From NCBI GenBank assembly GCA_038231815.1, contig JBBRKQ010000015.1:1-57037 (forward strand): a stretch of 57,037 nt of DNA, read 5' to 3'. This DNA is from CAILKP01 sp038231815. Lineage in GTDB: Bacteria; Planctomycetota; Phycisphaerae; Phycisphaerales; UBA1924. A program made the translations under genes and the position numbers. Positions 17,381 to 26,384 of this stretch are shown here, in pieces; positions within the stretch are counted from its first letter, which is position 1; each line of letters starts with the position of its first letter. The notes under the pieces were generated by a model. The model saw only the letters and a program-made list of their open reading frames with translations, did not search any database and was not told the origin of the DNA.

Positions 17381-18871
17381 CTACAGCACCGGCGCCATGA
17401 GCCTTGCCAGCCGCGTGGCTACGCGTGTAGCCAGTTTCATGCGCTTGAGCGATCCGGGCAAGAGTTCCCTGCACTGCTGGAGATCGCTCTCGAGCATCCG
17501 CACAACTGCATCAGTGAATGCTGGCTCGGCCACCACTGCGGTTAGTTCAAAGTTGATACGCATCGAGCGGTTATCTAGGTTTAAGGATCCAACCGAGGCA
17601 AGATCATCGCTCAATATCACCTTTTGGTGCATGAAGCCCGGCTGGTACCGGAACATTCGCACTCCGGAGGCGATCATCTCGGGTTCAAAGCTCATCATCG
17701 CCAGTTTCACGAGAAGCTGATCGTGCGCACGGGGCACGATCACCCGTACATCTACCCCGCGCAGCACCGCCAGCCGCAGAGCATCAATGATCGATTCATC
17801 AGGCACGAAGTAGGGCGTGGCAATCCACAAGCGGTGCCGTGCCCGCGAGATCAGATGGAGCACCAGAAGTGCTCCGGATTCGAAATCGTCCGCTGGTCCG
17901 GTCGGTGCGATCACCACGCGCGCATCGTGCTGGCCTGCCTCCGAACCCGGATCCTTACTGGCCACCTCCCATGGCAGTCGGGGCACCGTTCGTGTCGCAA
18001 AGTACCAGTCTTCTACGAATGAAAGCTGGGCCTCCAGTGCAGCCGGACCGGTAATCGAGATCGCTGTATCGCGCCAAGGTTTCAGGACCTTGTCCTTGTC
18101 GTCGTATTCATCGCCAATATTCAAGCCACCTGTGATGGCAAGCGTTCCATCGGCAACAAGCAGTTTGCGGTGGTTGCGAAAGTTAATCTGCAGTCGCGTG
18201 ACCGGGACCCGTGATGATCGAAAGCCTGCGACCTCAACCCCTCCGGCGGCAAGCTCCCGGGCATATCCGCGCGGCAACTTGGAACAGCCGATGATGTCGT
18301 ACAGCAGCTTGACTCGTACGCCGCGGGAGGCCGCGGCCAGCAATGCGGCCTTGAACCGGCGACCGATGATGTCATCATGGATGATGTAAAACTGCACCAG
18401 CACATCGCACTTGGCGTTGTCAATTGCGCTGGTGATCGCATCAAAGAATGCTTTGCCGTTTAGTAGCAACTCGGTGCGGTTTCCGCGGGTGCACGGCGTT
18501 ACGATCATACGCCGGATCGTTTTGTCACTCGCTGCTGTTTCATCTGGCGATGCTGTACCTGCTGTACCTGCTGTACCTGCCGCACTGCTGAGAGTCGCCG
18601 TGTGTGGCGCCAGAACGCGTGAGAGCTGTGCCGAAAGTTGCCCGAGCTCTCCCCTGCGCTTGCGACGGGCCTTGACATAGCCGGCGAAACGGCGGGAGCC
18701 AAACACCAAATACAGTGGCACGGCCAAGACTGGAATCAGAAGCAGCGCAAAGCCCCAGGCGAGGGTTCCTTGCGGGGTACGTCCTTCCATCAATGCATCT
18801 ACAGCAAACACCACGCCCACAATTTCAATGAGCACGAACACCGCACCCAGTAGCCACATCAACTCGGTCAT
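17381..18871 (-). CDS. cls: Cardiolipin synthase, phospholipase D family
   Basis: A 496-residue membrane enzyme that should condense two phosphatidylglycerols to cardiolipin. Two N-terminal membrane helices (MWLLGAVFVLIEIVGVVFAV and LAWGFALLLIPVLAVPLYLVFG) precede two PLD catalytic motifs: HRKLLVAD (His234), followed by GGLNIGDEY, and HQKVILSD (His415), followed by GSLNLDNRS. Length and layout match bacterial ClsA-type enzymes. A short Ala-Gly-Thr low-complexity stretch near residue 110 is encoded by three perfect 9-bp repeats at about 18550-18576. ATG at 18871 is chosen because it begins just before the first membrane helix; a TTG at 18922 would add 17 residues. No clear ribosome site is visible. 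Confidence 0.92.
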   Translation of the reverse strand: MTELMWLLGAVFVLIEIVGVVFAVDALMEGRTPQGTLAWGFALLLIPVLAVPLYLVFGSRRFAGYVKARRKRRGELGQLSAQLSRVLAPHTATLSSAAGTAGTAGTASPDETAASDKTIRRMIVTPCTRGNRTELLLNGKAFFDAITSAIDNAKCDVLVQFYIIHDDIIGRRFKAALLAAASRGVRVKLLYDIIGCSKLPRGYARELAAGGVEVAGFRSSRVPVTRLQINFRNHRKLLVADGTLAITGGLNIGDEYDDKDKVLKPWRDTAISITGPAALEAQLSFVEDWYFATRTVPRLPWEVASKDPGSEAGQHDARVVIAPTGPADDFESGALLVLHLISRARHRLWIATPYFVPDESIIDALRLAVLRGVDVRVIVPRAHDQLLVKLAMMSFEPEMIASGVRMFRYQPGFMHQKVILSDDLASVGSLNLDNRSMRINFELTAVVAEPAFTDAVVRMLESDLQQCRELLPGSLKRMKLATRVATRLARLMAPVL

Positions 18872-18946
18872 ACGCCATCGTTGACTGGTCAGCGGTCCGG
18901 GGCCAATGCAATCAGCACTCAATAGATGATACCGGAAGGCTCCGTA

Positions 18947-21900
18947 TCACCCGATTTCCGCGATTGCCTTCATCCATTGCTGGTCTATCCGCTTGCCCGA
19001 AACGGTGAGCTTTGTACCCAAATCCTGCGCAAACAATTGCACCCGGTACTCCTCGAGCATCCAGCGGTACAGCACCAAGCCCGGTGGCTGTTCGCTCATG
19101 CCGCGGCTACTGAGTTCCCTGACGGCAAGCAGGTACGCTTCCTGTCTGGGGCGCAGCTCGATCATGGCGGCCTCATCTTTTTCCAACCCGCCCATGGAGG
19201 TGGCCTTGCGAATTCGGGCCTGCACCGTGGCGAGGTATCGGGGAAACTCCGTCAGCCACTCCCATGGGGTAGAGGCCAGGAAACCGGGCTTTAGCAGGTG
19301 GTCCAACTGCTCGCGAATATCAAGCAGTATGGGCTGATGGATGGGTGTGTTGACCTTTTCCAGTTGCAGGAGTGTGGCCTGACAGAGCGTTAGAATATTG
19401 GCGAGCAACTGGCCGACAAACTTTGCAGATGCATCGGCCTTTGGCGTGCCCCGGGCGATGCGGGACTCAAAGTCCGCCTTTGTGCGCACGATCGCATCAT
19501 CACTGAGGTAGCACATCTCGGCGATGCGGCTGAGCAGTGACAGGTGCAGCAGTTTAGCCGAGCCGATCGTGCTGTGCAGTACCCGCAAACCGTCTAGGTT
19601 TGGCATCTGTCGGACGGCGCGTTCGAGATCATCTTTGGCGACGACCGCCAGCAATCGGCGGAGTCCCTGTTTGTGCGTTGCCTCCGCCACGGCCAGCGAA
19701 GCCTTCACGCACAGCCCCACGCGACCTTCGCGGGTAAACAGCGCGGGGTGGGCTTTTAGAGTCACGCCTTTGGCAGTGAGCAGCACGGTCTGGGGCAGGT
19801 CTGCAAAGTCCCAGCTCGTGAGGCCCTCGCGTGAGAACTCTGGCGGCGTCATGGACTCGATGATTCCGGCGATTTTCTCGGCCAGTTGTTTGCGGAGCGA
19901 GTACAAGTCACGTCCGGTGGCCAGCGTGGAGTTGCCCGAGTCTGCGATGCGGTAGTTCAGCACCAGGTGCTGAGGCATCTCCGTCAGGTCAAAGTCCTTG
20001 ATGGTGACGTCAATTTCCGACAGGGCTGTCAAGGTCTTTGCGGTTGCCTGTTCGATGGTGAATCCCTCGGCCGCCGTCAGGTTCGCTCGCGCAATTTCAG
20101 TGAGTACCTGCTTGGTCCAGTACGGCACGGGAATAAACGTCGTCCGCTTCTGGCGCGGCATGGAACGGATCAGTGCCTCTATCTTGTCGGCCTGCAGGCC
20201 GGGCACCAGCCATGAGCCAAAGTGTTCCTGCACCTGCTGCAGCGCTTCAACCGGCAGTGATGCGGTGATGCCATCGTCCGGGTTGGTTGGGTCGTTGGTG
20301 TAGTGCAGGGCGGCCATGACGCCACCGACATCGAGCGTGTCGGGGAAGTCCGCCTCGCTCAGCCCGCGGGCTGCTTCGGTGAAGACTTCGCGGTCGGAGA
20401 AGTACAGCAGCAGGGGGTGGCTCTTCTCGGCGTGCAATCGCCAAATCTCAAAGTCATGGCCGGTGTACACATTTGCGGGGATGTGGCGATCAAAGAACGC
20501 GTGACGAACCGTTTCATCGGCCAAAAGGTCGCTTCGCCGCAGGCGGGTTTGCAGCATGCGGGCCTTGTCCATCATGATCTCGTTGGCAAGTGCAAACTCG
20601 CCACGCATGCCCATTTGCCCCTCTACTAGGCCGTGTTTGATGAACAGCTCGCGGGCCAACGCGGGGTCCTGCGGGCCGAAGTGGACGCGTTTACGGCCGT
20701 AGATTTCTAGCCCGAACAAGGTGGCCTTCTCATACGCCATCACGCGCCCGGCGCGTTCATCCCAGTGCGGGTCAAAGTGCGATTTTTTGAGCAGGTGCCC
20801 GCCGACGCGCTCGATCCACTCAACCGAGACGGCCGCGTTGCAGCGGGCATAGAGCTTGGTTGTGCGCACAAGCTCTGCGCACACCACCCACTTTGGTTGT
20901 TTCTTGAATAAGGCTGAGCCGGGGAAGAGCTGGAATTTGTTGCCACGGGCACCCATGTACTCGTGGGTGTCGGTTTTACTGCCGACAGATGAGAGCAGGC
21001 CGGTCAGGATTGCCCGGCCGATGGCGTCGGGCTTGGCCGGTCTTTGGTTGATTCGAACTTGCAGCGGGCCGAGCAGGTCGGTGAGCTGGCGGTGTACATC
21101 GCGCCATTCGCGCATGCGCATGTATGAAACAAAGTGGTCGCGGCAGAGCTTGCGGAGGCGGCCGCCGCTCATTTCACGCTGCTGCTGGTTGTACCACGCC
21201 CAGAGTTTGAGCAGGCCCACAAAGTCGCTGGTGTCATCCTTAAACATGGCCTGCTTGGCATCGGCCAGGGCGGCTTGGTCCATCGGGCGTTCGCGTGGGT
21301 CCTGCACTGAGAGGGCGGCTGTGACGATGAGCATCTCGGCGATGCAATCCTCATCGCCACCGGCAAGCAGGATGCGGGCCAGGCGCGGGTCAATCGGCAG
21401 CCGGGCCATGTGCCGGCCCACATCGGTCAGCTGATGCTGATCATCAACAGCGCCAAGCTCGATGAGTGTGTCGTAGCCATCTTTGATTTGGCGAGAGTCG
21501 GGCGGATCTACGAAGGGAAACTGGGTGGGGTCACCGAGGTGCAGGTGCAGCATCTGCAGAATGACGCTGGCCAGCGAGTCTCGCAGAATTTCTGGTTCGG
21601 TGAAGATGTCGCGCTTTGAAAAGTCGTCCTCATCGTACAGGCGGATGCAGACTCCGGCGCTGACACGGCCGCAGCGGCCGGCGCGCTGCTTGGCGGAGGC
21701 TTGGGAGATCTTTTCAATTGGTAGTCGCTGCACGCGTGTGCGCACGGTGTAGCGGCTGATGCGGGCCAGCCCACTGTCAATGACGTACCTGATTCCGGGC
21801 ACCGTGATCGAGGTCTCGGCAACGTTGGTTGACAGCACGATCCGGCGACCGTTGCCGGGTTTGAAAATCCGCATCTGGTCAGCAGCAGGAAGCCGGGCGT

Positions 21901-23638
21901 ACAGCGGCACCACTTCGCTTGAATCATGCCCTTTGCCGGGCTTGTGGTACCCGGCCTCGGTCAGCAGTTCTTGGCAATCGCGAATCTCACGTTCGCCGGG
22001 AAGGAATACCAGAATGTCACCACCGCCGCGTGCGCACAAATCCGCGACGGTGTGGACCACCGCTTCATCCAGCGATTCCTCCATCGCATCTTCATCAAAT
22101 TCGGGGTCGGACATGTCCAGCGCTGTGCCCGGGAGTTTCAGTGGGCGATACTCGATATCAACCGGGTACGTGCGGCCGGAGACGTTGATGATGGGGCAAA
22201 CCTCCGGGCCACCGAAGTGGTTGGAGAGCCGCTCCGGGTCGATGGTTGCGGAGGTGATAATGACCTTGAGGTCGGGCCGCCTCGGGAGCATTCGCACGAG
22301 CAGCCCCAGCAGAAAGTCAATGTTTAGTGAGCGCTCGTGGGCTTCATCGATGATGATTGTGTCGTACCGCTCCAGCAGCCGGTCGCCTTGTGTCTCGGCA
22401 AGCAGAATGCCGTCGGTCATTACTTTAATGAGCGTTCCGGGGTGCGTGCTGTCTGTAAACCGTACCTTGAAGCCCACCGGCCCGCCTTTGGCATCAATGT
22501 CGCTGCCAAGTTCCTCAGCAATGCGGGTCGCCACCGATCGCGCGGCGATGCGCCGGGGCTGCGTGTGGCCGATGAGCCCTGCCGTGCCGCGACCCATGGC
22601 CAGGCAGATCTTGGGTAACTGGGTTGATTTGCCCGAGCCGGTCTCGCCACAGACGACGATGACTTGGTGGTCATTGATGGCTTTGGTAATCTCTGCCCGC
22701 CGGGCGGAGATGGGCAGTTCATCATCAAAGGTCACGTGCTGCCCAAGTGAGCCGCGATCGACCGTGCGCTGGATTGCGGCGCGGGTGTCATCGATCAGTT
22801 TTTCAAGCAGGTGCATCGCCGGCCTCCCGGAGTTGTGCAGTTGTGCAATGCTGCCGAGTCTTTGGAGCAGTCGCCCCTGATCGCTCGGGCTGCAGCGGTT
22901 GATGATTTCCTGCACCGGTTCAAGATTCAGCGGCTTGATGTTGGCCGCCGGCGCCGGACCGTGCGGCCGCTGTTGCTGTGGCTGGCGCTGGCGTGCTGCA
23001 TCTCGATGCTGCGATCCGCCCTGTTGGGATCCGCCCTGTTGGGGTCTGCCCTGTTGCGGGCCACGCTGTTGCGGGCCGCGGGGCCCGGATTGGTTTCGCT
23101 GGTCTCGCGCTGGTTGGCCTTGAGTGTTCCGCGGCTGGTCGCGGCCTCCGACCCGTCCGGTGTCCTGCTCCCCGCCGCGCTGCGGACCGGCCTGATTTGT
23201 GCGCCGGTTCTCAGTGGGTTGGTTGTTCTGTCGTTGTCCGGGTGTATCCCGGCCGCGCCCTCTATTACTATGTCCTTGGCCGGGGCCCTCGGACGGTGGT
23301 TTGGATCCGGCCTTGGCGGTTTGATCGCGCCCCTGAGGGTTTCTGTTCCCCTCGGCTGGTCGCGGTTGTCCGGGCTGACCCATTTTGTACTGATCGCCCT
23401 GTGGCCGATTGCTGCTTTGGGTTTGACCACCATCGCCACGGTGTGCGGGATTGTTTGGCTGTTCGGGCCGTCGCTGCTGTCGCCTTGGGTCGGGATTGTT
23501 CGGACCGAGTTTGGGCTGCGATGGGAGAGCACTTCCGCTCGCCGCGGAATCAGGGCGGGCCGAGGCCACCGGGGCAGCGGCTGACTCGGATGGCCGCAGT
23601 GCCGGCAACTCATTCGGGTTGGATGTTGGTTCGCTCAC
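18947..23638 (-). CDS. hrpA: ATP-dependent RNA helicase HrpA (DEAH box) with long disordered N-terminal extension
   Basis: A 1563-residue DEAH/RHA helicase. Motifs: GETGSGKST (331-339), DEAHERSLN (from 431), ITSATID, STNVAETSI and QRAGRCGRV; HA2, OB-fold and DUF3418-type C-terminal regions follow. HrpA unwinds RNA and, in Escherichia coli, helps resolve stalled ribosomes (family knowledge). Residues 1 to about 245 are a Gln/Gly/Arg/Pro-rich low-complexity segment with RGR, RGG and PQQG repeats, absent from the 1300-residue E. coli protein. The start is GTG at 23638, which overlaps the queE stop (GTGA), with AGAGG just upstream. This indicates translational coupling, and the frame upstream would otherwise overlap queE by 49 bases. 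Confidence 0.92.
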   Translation of the reverse strand: MSEPTSNPNELPALRPSESAAAPVASARPDSAASGSALPSQPKLGPNNPDPRRQQRRPEQPNNPAHRGDGGQTQSSNRPQGDQYKMGQPGQPRPAEGNRNPQGRDQTAKAGSKPPSEGPGQGHSNRGRGRDTPGQRQNNQPTENRRTNQAGPQRGGEQDTGRVGGRDQPRNTQGQPARDQRNQSGPRGPQQRGPQQGRPQQGGSQQGGSQHRDAARQRQPQQQRPHGPAPAANIKPLNLEPVQEIINRCSPSDQGRLLQRLGSIAQLHNSGRPAMHLLEKLIDDTRAAIQRTVDRGSLGQHVTFDDELPISARRAEITKAINDHQVIVVCGETGSGKSTQLPKICLAMGRGTAGLIGHTQPRRIAARSVATRIAEELGSDIDAKGGPVGFKVRFTDSTHPGTLIKVMTDGILLAETQGDRLLERYDTIIIDEAHERSLNIDFLLGLLVRMLPRRPDLKVIITSATIDPERLSNHFGGPEVCPIINVSGRTYPVDIEYRPLKLPGTALDMSDPEFDEDAMEESLDEAVVHTVADLCARGGGDILVFLPGEREIRDCQELLTEAGYHKPGKGHDSSEVVPLYARLPAADQMRIFKPGNGRRIVLSTNVAETSITVPGIRYVIDSGLARISRYTVRTRVQRLPIEKISQASAKQRAGRCGRVSAGVCIRLYDEDDFSKRDIFTEPEILRDSLASVILQMLHLHLGDPTQFPFVDPPDSRQIKDGYDTLIELGAVDDQHQLTDVGRHMARLPIDPRLARILLAGGDEDCIAEMLIVTAALSVQDPRERPMDQAALADAKQAMFKDDTSDFVGLLKLWAWYNQQQREMSGGRLRKLCRDHFVSYMRMREWRDVHRQLTDLLGPLQVRINQRPAKPDAIGRAILTGLLSSVGSKTDTHEYMGARGNKFQLFPGSALFKKQPKWVVCAELVRTTKLYARCNAAVSVEWIERVGGHLLKKSHFDPHWDERAGRVMAYEKATLFGLEIYGRKRVHFGPQDPALARELFIKHGLVEGQMGMRGEFALANEIMMDKARMLQTRLRRSDLLADETVRHAFFDRHIPANVYTGHDFEIWRLHAEKSHPLLLYFSDREVFTEAARGLSEADFPDTLDVGGVMAALHYTNDPTNPDDGITASLPVEALQQVQEHFGSWLVPGLQADKIEALIRSMPRQKRTTFIPVPYWTKQVLTEIARANLTAAEGFTIEQATAKTLTALSEIDVTIKDFDLTEMPQHLVLNYRIADSGNSTLATGRDLYSLRKQLAEKIAGIIESMTPPEFSREGLTSWDFADLPQTVLLTAKGVTLKAHPALFTREGRVGLCVKASLAVAEATHKQGLRRLLAVVAKDDLERAVRQMPNLDGLRVLHSTIGSAKLLHLSLLSRIAEMCYLSDDAIVRTKADFESRIARGTPKADASAKFVGQLLANILTLCQATLLQLEKVNTPIHQPILLDIREQLDHLLKPGFLASTPWEWLTEFPRYLATVQARIRKATSMGGLEKDEAAMIELRPRQEAYLLAVRELSSRGMSEQPPGLVLYRWMLEEYRVQLFAQDLGTKLTVSGKRIDQQWMKAIAEIG
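23015..23074 (-). repeat. Four 15-bp tandem repeats in hrpA 5' region
   Basis: Units at 23015, 23030, 23045 and 23060 share the core CTGTTG. The first two are identical (ATCCGCCCTGTTGGG), the third and fourth diverge. Each encodes five residues of the (G/R)PQQG / GGSQQ low-complexity tract in the HrpA extension. Confidence 0.85.
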
Positions 23639-24495
23639 GTGCCTCTGATATTGCCGAACAATTCTATGTGCAACCTCGGGCAATAGCGCCAGCCCCGGCG
23701 CATGCAGGCATCAACAACCCATTGCTTGTGTGCGGCGGTGGGGGGCGCGATGCCTTCGGGCATCAGCAGTACATCCTCGGCCGCTACGCCGGTGAGTTGT
23801 GCAAGCAGTTGTTCGATTTCCGTCAGGTCATCCGGTGTGCACGCGACGAACTTGAGTTGCCGGTACGGGTGTGAGGCGACGAGTTGTTGCAGAGCTTCTG
23901 GGTTTATGCGTCGCTGCGCGTGCCGCTGGGCCCACACGCCGCCCGGGTCGCGGGCATCGTTTACTGGAGTTGAGCTTGCGAGCTTGGGGCTAATGGACAT
24001 GAGGTCGCAGGCAACGGGCTGATGCAGTGTGCCGGCTGTTTCAATGGTGATGTAAAACCCCAGTGAGCGGAGGGCGGCGGTGAGCGGGCCGAGTTGCGCG
24101 AACATCATCGGCTCGCCACCGGTCACGACCACGTCGCGAATCTTTGCGGCGTGAACGTGGGCGGCTTCTTCCAGCAGTGAGGCCATGCTTCGGCGAGTGC
24201 CATCGGGGTTCCAACTCGCGTACGGCGTGTCACACCACCGGCAGCGCAGGTTGCAGCCCGAGAAGCGCACGAACCACGAGGGCACACCGGCCCGCTTGCC
24301 CTCTCCCTGTACGGAGGTGAAGGTCTCGCTGATAGGCACGGCATCACCGGGTAGCGACGGTGCCGCTTCGGCCGGTTGGCCAAGAGCCGGATTGTGTACG
24401 TGCAGTTGCAAGTGGGGATTATTGATAGCCTGCGGCGGCAAAGCGCAGCGAGATAGACGGGGCCGCTTGTTGCGTAGGGGGCCGGGTATGGGCAC
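23635..24495 (-). CDS. queE: 7-carboxy-7-deazaguanine synthase QueE (radical SAM)
   Basis: A radical SAM enzyme that converts 6-carboxy-tetrahydropterin to 7-carboxy-7-deazaguanine in queuosine and deazaguanine synthesis. The diagnostic segment ISETFTSVQGEGKRAG is followed by the cluster motif CNLRCRWC (Cys81, 85, 88, CxxxCxxC), DTPYASW, and VVTGGEPMM. The 286-residue reading starts at GTG 24495 and includes about 50 N-terminal residues not typical of the family. No in-frame ATG exists before the core, so a downstream GTG or TTG start is possible. The stop overlaps the hrpA start. The M16-like gene ends 54 bases upstream, so the three may form one operon. Other queuosine genes are not in the window. 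Confidence 0.92.
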   Translation of the reverse strand: MPIPGPLRNKRPRLSRCALPPQAINNPHLQLHVHNPALGQPAEAAPSLPGDAVPISETFTSVQGEGKRAGVPSWFVRFSGCNLRCRWCDTPYASWNPDGTRRSMASLLEEAAHVHAAKIRDVVVTGGEPMMFAQLGPLTAALRSLGFYITIETAGTLHQPVACDLMSISPKLASSTPVNDARDPGGVWAQRHAQRRINPEALQQLVASHPYRQLKFVACTPDDLTEIEQLLAQLTGVAAEDVLLMPEGIAPPTAAHKQWVVDACMRRGWRYCPRLHIELFGNIRGT

Positions 24496-24549
24496 GTCCG
24501 TCTGATGTTACCGCGCAACGACTGCTCCGCGTTATCGCCGGGTGCGTGC

Positions 24550-25788
24550 TTAGCTGGGCACCACGAGTGGCGCTGAGCCCAGTGTCACGATCGTCACGCT
24601 TCCCAGTTCCCGACGCTGCACATATGCATTGACATCCTCGAGGGTGATTCTCTGCATTTCCGCGGCGAGCTCATCGAGCGTTCGAGCGCGGCCGAGGCGG
24701 TAGAAGTCACTGGCCATCGCACCGGCTCGGGCGCCCATTGATTCACCGGCAAAGACAAGGCGGGTGCGTGCACCGACCAGGGCCCGATCAAACTCCTCAC
24801 GTTCGACTGCGCCGTGGCCGGCGAGTTTCTTTAACTCTCCGAACATCACATCAAGTGACTGCTGTGCCTTCTCGGGTGTGGTGCCCACGTAGCAGCCCAC
24901 TCGACCAAAGCCCTTCTCAGCGGCGTAGCTGGCCGCGACGGAGTAGCACAGGCCCCGGCGCTCGCGCACTTCAGTGAACAAGCGAGAGGAAGAACCGCCC
25001 GAGAGTACTGAGGCGATCACCCGCTCAAGCGGTACATCAGCGGAACCTTCCGCTGGGGCATCGTGGGATAGATAGATATGAGTTTGGTTGCTCTGGTCGG
25101 TCTCGTGGTGATAGGTACCCCGGTTTGGGTTGGTTGTCAGTGTCAGCATCTCCGCAGCGCCGGTCCAGTCTTGGAGCAATGTCTCGAGCTGTGCGAGCAC
25201 TGCCTGCGGATCAACTGCGCCGGCGATAGCGAGGATCGAGCCCTTGGGCATCGCTCTGGCCGCCCATTGGGCCGTGACATCGCTAAGGGTGATGGCTGTA
25301 AGCCCTTCCTGCGTACCAAGATCAAGCCGGTTGATTGGAAGGGGCAGGTGTCGCTGCAGCATCATGTGTGCGGCACGCTCGGATGGTTCATCTTTGAGTC
25401 CGGCCAGGGCCTGCAGGGCCAGATCGCGTGTCGGCTCGAGTGCATCGGCGGCGAACAGCGGCCGGCGAACCATGTCAACAAGCAGTTCGAGAGCCGGTGC
25501 GATGCGATCGCCAATGAAGCCTGCCGATAGGCGGATGAAGGTCCCACCCGCATCGGTATCGCGCGAGGCGCCGAGCAAGTCAAACGCATCGGCCTGAGCC
25601 CGGCTGTCCTGCTTGAGCGTGCCGCGCATGAGCAGTTCGGAGATCACTGGGGCAAGTCCCATACGGTCCTGCGGGTCACTGCCGACCCCACATGGGATGA
25701 GCCACATGACCGATGCGGAGCGCACGTTGGTGTTGGGTTCGATGAGGACGGGTAAGCCGCAAGACAGCGTGTGTGTGGTGATAGCCAA
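24550..25788 (-). CDS. M16 (insulinase) family protein lacking the zinc motif
   Basis: A 412-residue two-domain M16/pitrilysin-fold protein. The catalytic HxxEH that normally sits in GLAHFLEHMLFRGT reads GLAPVISELLMRGT here (residues 44-57): Pro47, Ser50 and Glu51 replace His, Glu and His, so zinc binding and proteolysis are not expected. The second-domain R/Y-type segment SGGSSSRLFTEVRERRGLCYSV is well kept. This is the pattern of the non-catalytic partner of heterodimeric M16 proteases (like PqqG or the mitochondrial alpha subunit), yet no catalytic partner is in the window. Start TTG at 25788; an ATG nearby at 25795 is in another frame. Cellular role unknown. Confidence 0.85.
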   Translation of the reverse strand: MAITTHTLSCGLPVLIEPNTNVRSASVMWLIPCGVGSDPQDRMGLAPVISELLMRGTLKQDSRAQADAFDLLGASRDTDAGGTFIRLSAGFIGDRIAPALELLVDMVRRPLFAADALEPTRDLALQALAGLKDEPSERAAHMMLQRHLPLPINRLDLGTQEGLTAITLSDVTAQWAARAMPKGSILAIAGAVDPQAVLAQLETLLQDWTGAAEMLTLTTNPNRGTYHHETDQSNQTHIYLSHDAPAEGSADVPLERVIASVLSGGSSSRLFTEVRERRGLCYSVAASYAAEKGFGRVGCYVGTTPEKAQQSLDVMFGELKKLAGHGAVEREEFDRALVGARTRLVFAGESMGARAGAMASDFYRLGRARTLDELAAEMQRITLEDVNAYVQRRELGSVTIVTLGSAPLVVPS

Positions 25789-25971
25789 GATGCATGATCA
25801 TAAAGCCGCCGGGTCCGTAAAGCGACCGCACCACCGGATGATGCTCTGAGTGGCAGGTTGGTCGTGCGGCCGGATGAACGGGATGGAGTTAATACCCCAG
25901 CGCCCAAGCCGGCTGGCGACAGCGTGGTGAGAACATTTCCGGTGTTCGAAGCGTCAGGCGGGAGGGTGGGA

Positions 25972-26043
25972 GGCTTGGAGTGTTAGACGCTTGGACGGTT
26001 GGAAGTTTGGAGGGTTGGAAGTTTGGAAGGTTGGACGTTTGAA
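25972..26043 (+). repeat. Octamer tandem array, 9 units of nGnTTGGA
   Basis: Nine consecutive 8-bp units fit the consensus nGnTTGGA; seven of the nine keep TTGGA exactly and the second and ninth differ by one base (TTAGA, TTGAA). The array lies about 180 bases upstream of the M16-like gene. No spacer/repeat structure of a CRISPR. Confidence 0.9.
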
Positions 26044-26160
26044 AGGCTGCGGCTTGGTTCGGATAACCCCCAAGGCGACTGTTTGGCTGCGCGATGGGCG
26101 GCGGCATGGTCGTTGCCGTCTGCAGCATCGCCGGTTGCTGGGAGTCTGGCCAAGAATTTG

Positions 26161-26208
26161 GATACGGATAGGGATATGGACAGGGATACGGACAGGGATA
26201 TGGACATC
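26161..26208 (+). repeat. Hexamer/dodecamer tandem array
   Basis: Four 12-bp units of the type GATA(C/T)GGA(C/T)AGG, each made of two related hexamers. The last unit ends ATC instead of AGG. It lies 117 bases beyond the octamer array. Confidence 0.88.
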
Positions 26209-26384
26209 CGGACCATCGAAGCACAGCGGTGAGTTGCCTCCGGATTGCTCGAATCATGTTTCGATGACCGATTCACACGTCCGAATCGCACCGCGATGAA
26301 GACCTACCGGAGAGTTGGGGTACGACCAACCCGGTGTCTTGTTCGCATCACAACAGCAGAGGCGCATCATCGAATTCATCTCGA

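Noticed and set aside
22811..23874. Long plus-strand open frames opposite the 5' part of hrpA
   Set aside because: They arise from the low-complexity GC-rich codon pattern of hrpA and have no domains.
25972..26208. Possible CRISPR array
   Set aside because: Units are 6-12 bp with no unique spacers; no cas genes nearby.
25889..26291. Open frames with Ser-Val-Ser-Ile or Tyr-Pro-Cys repeats
   Set aside because: Translations of the 12-bp tandem array; they lack ribosome sites and family features.
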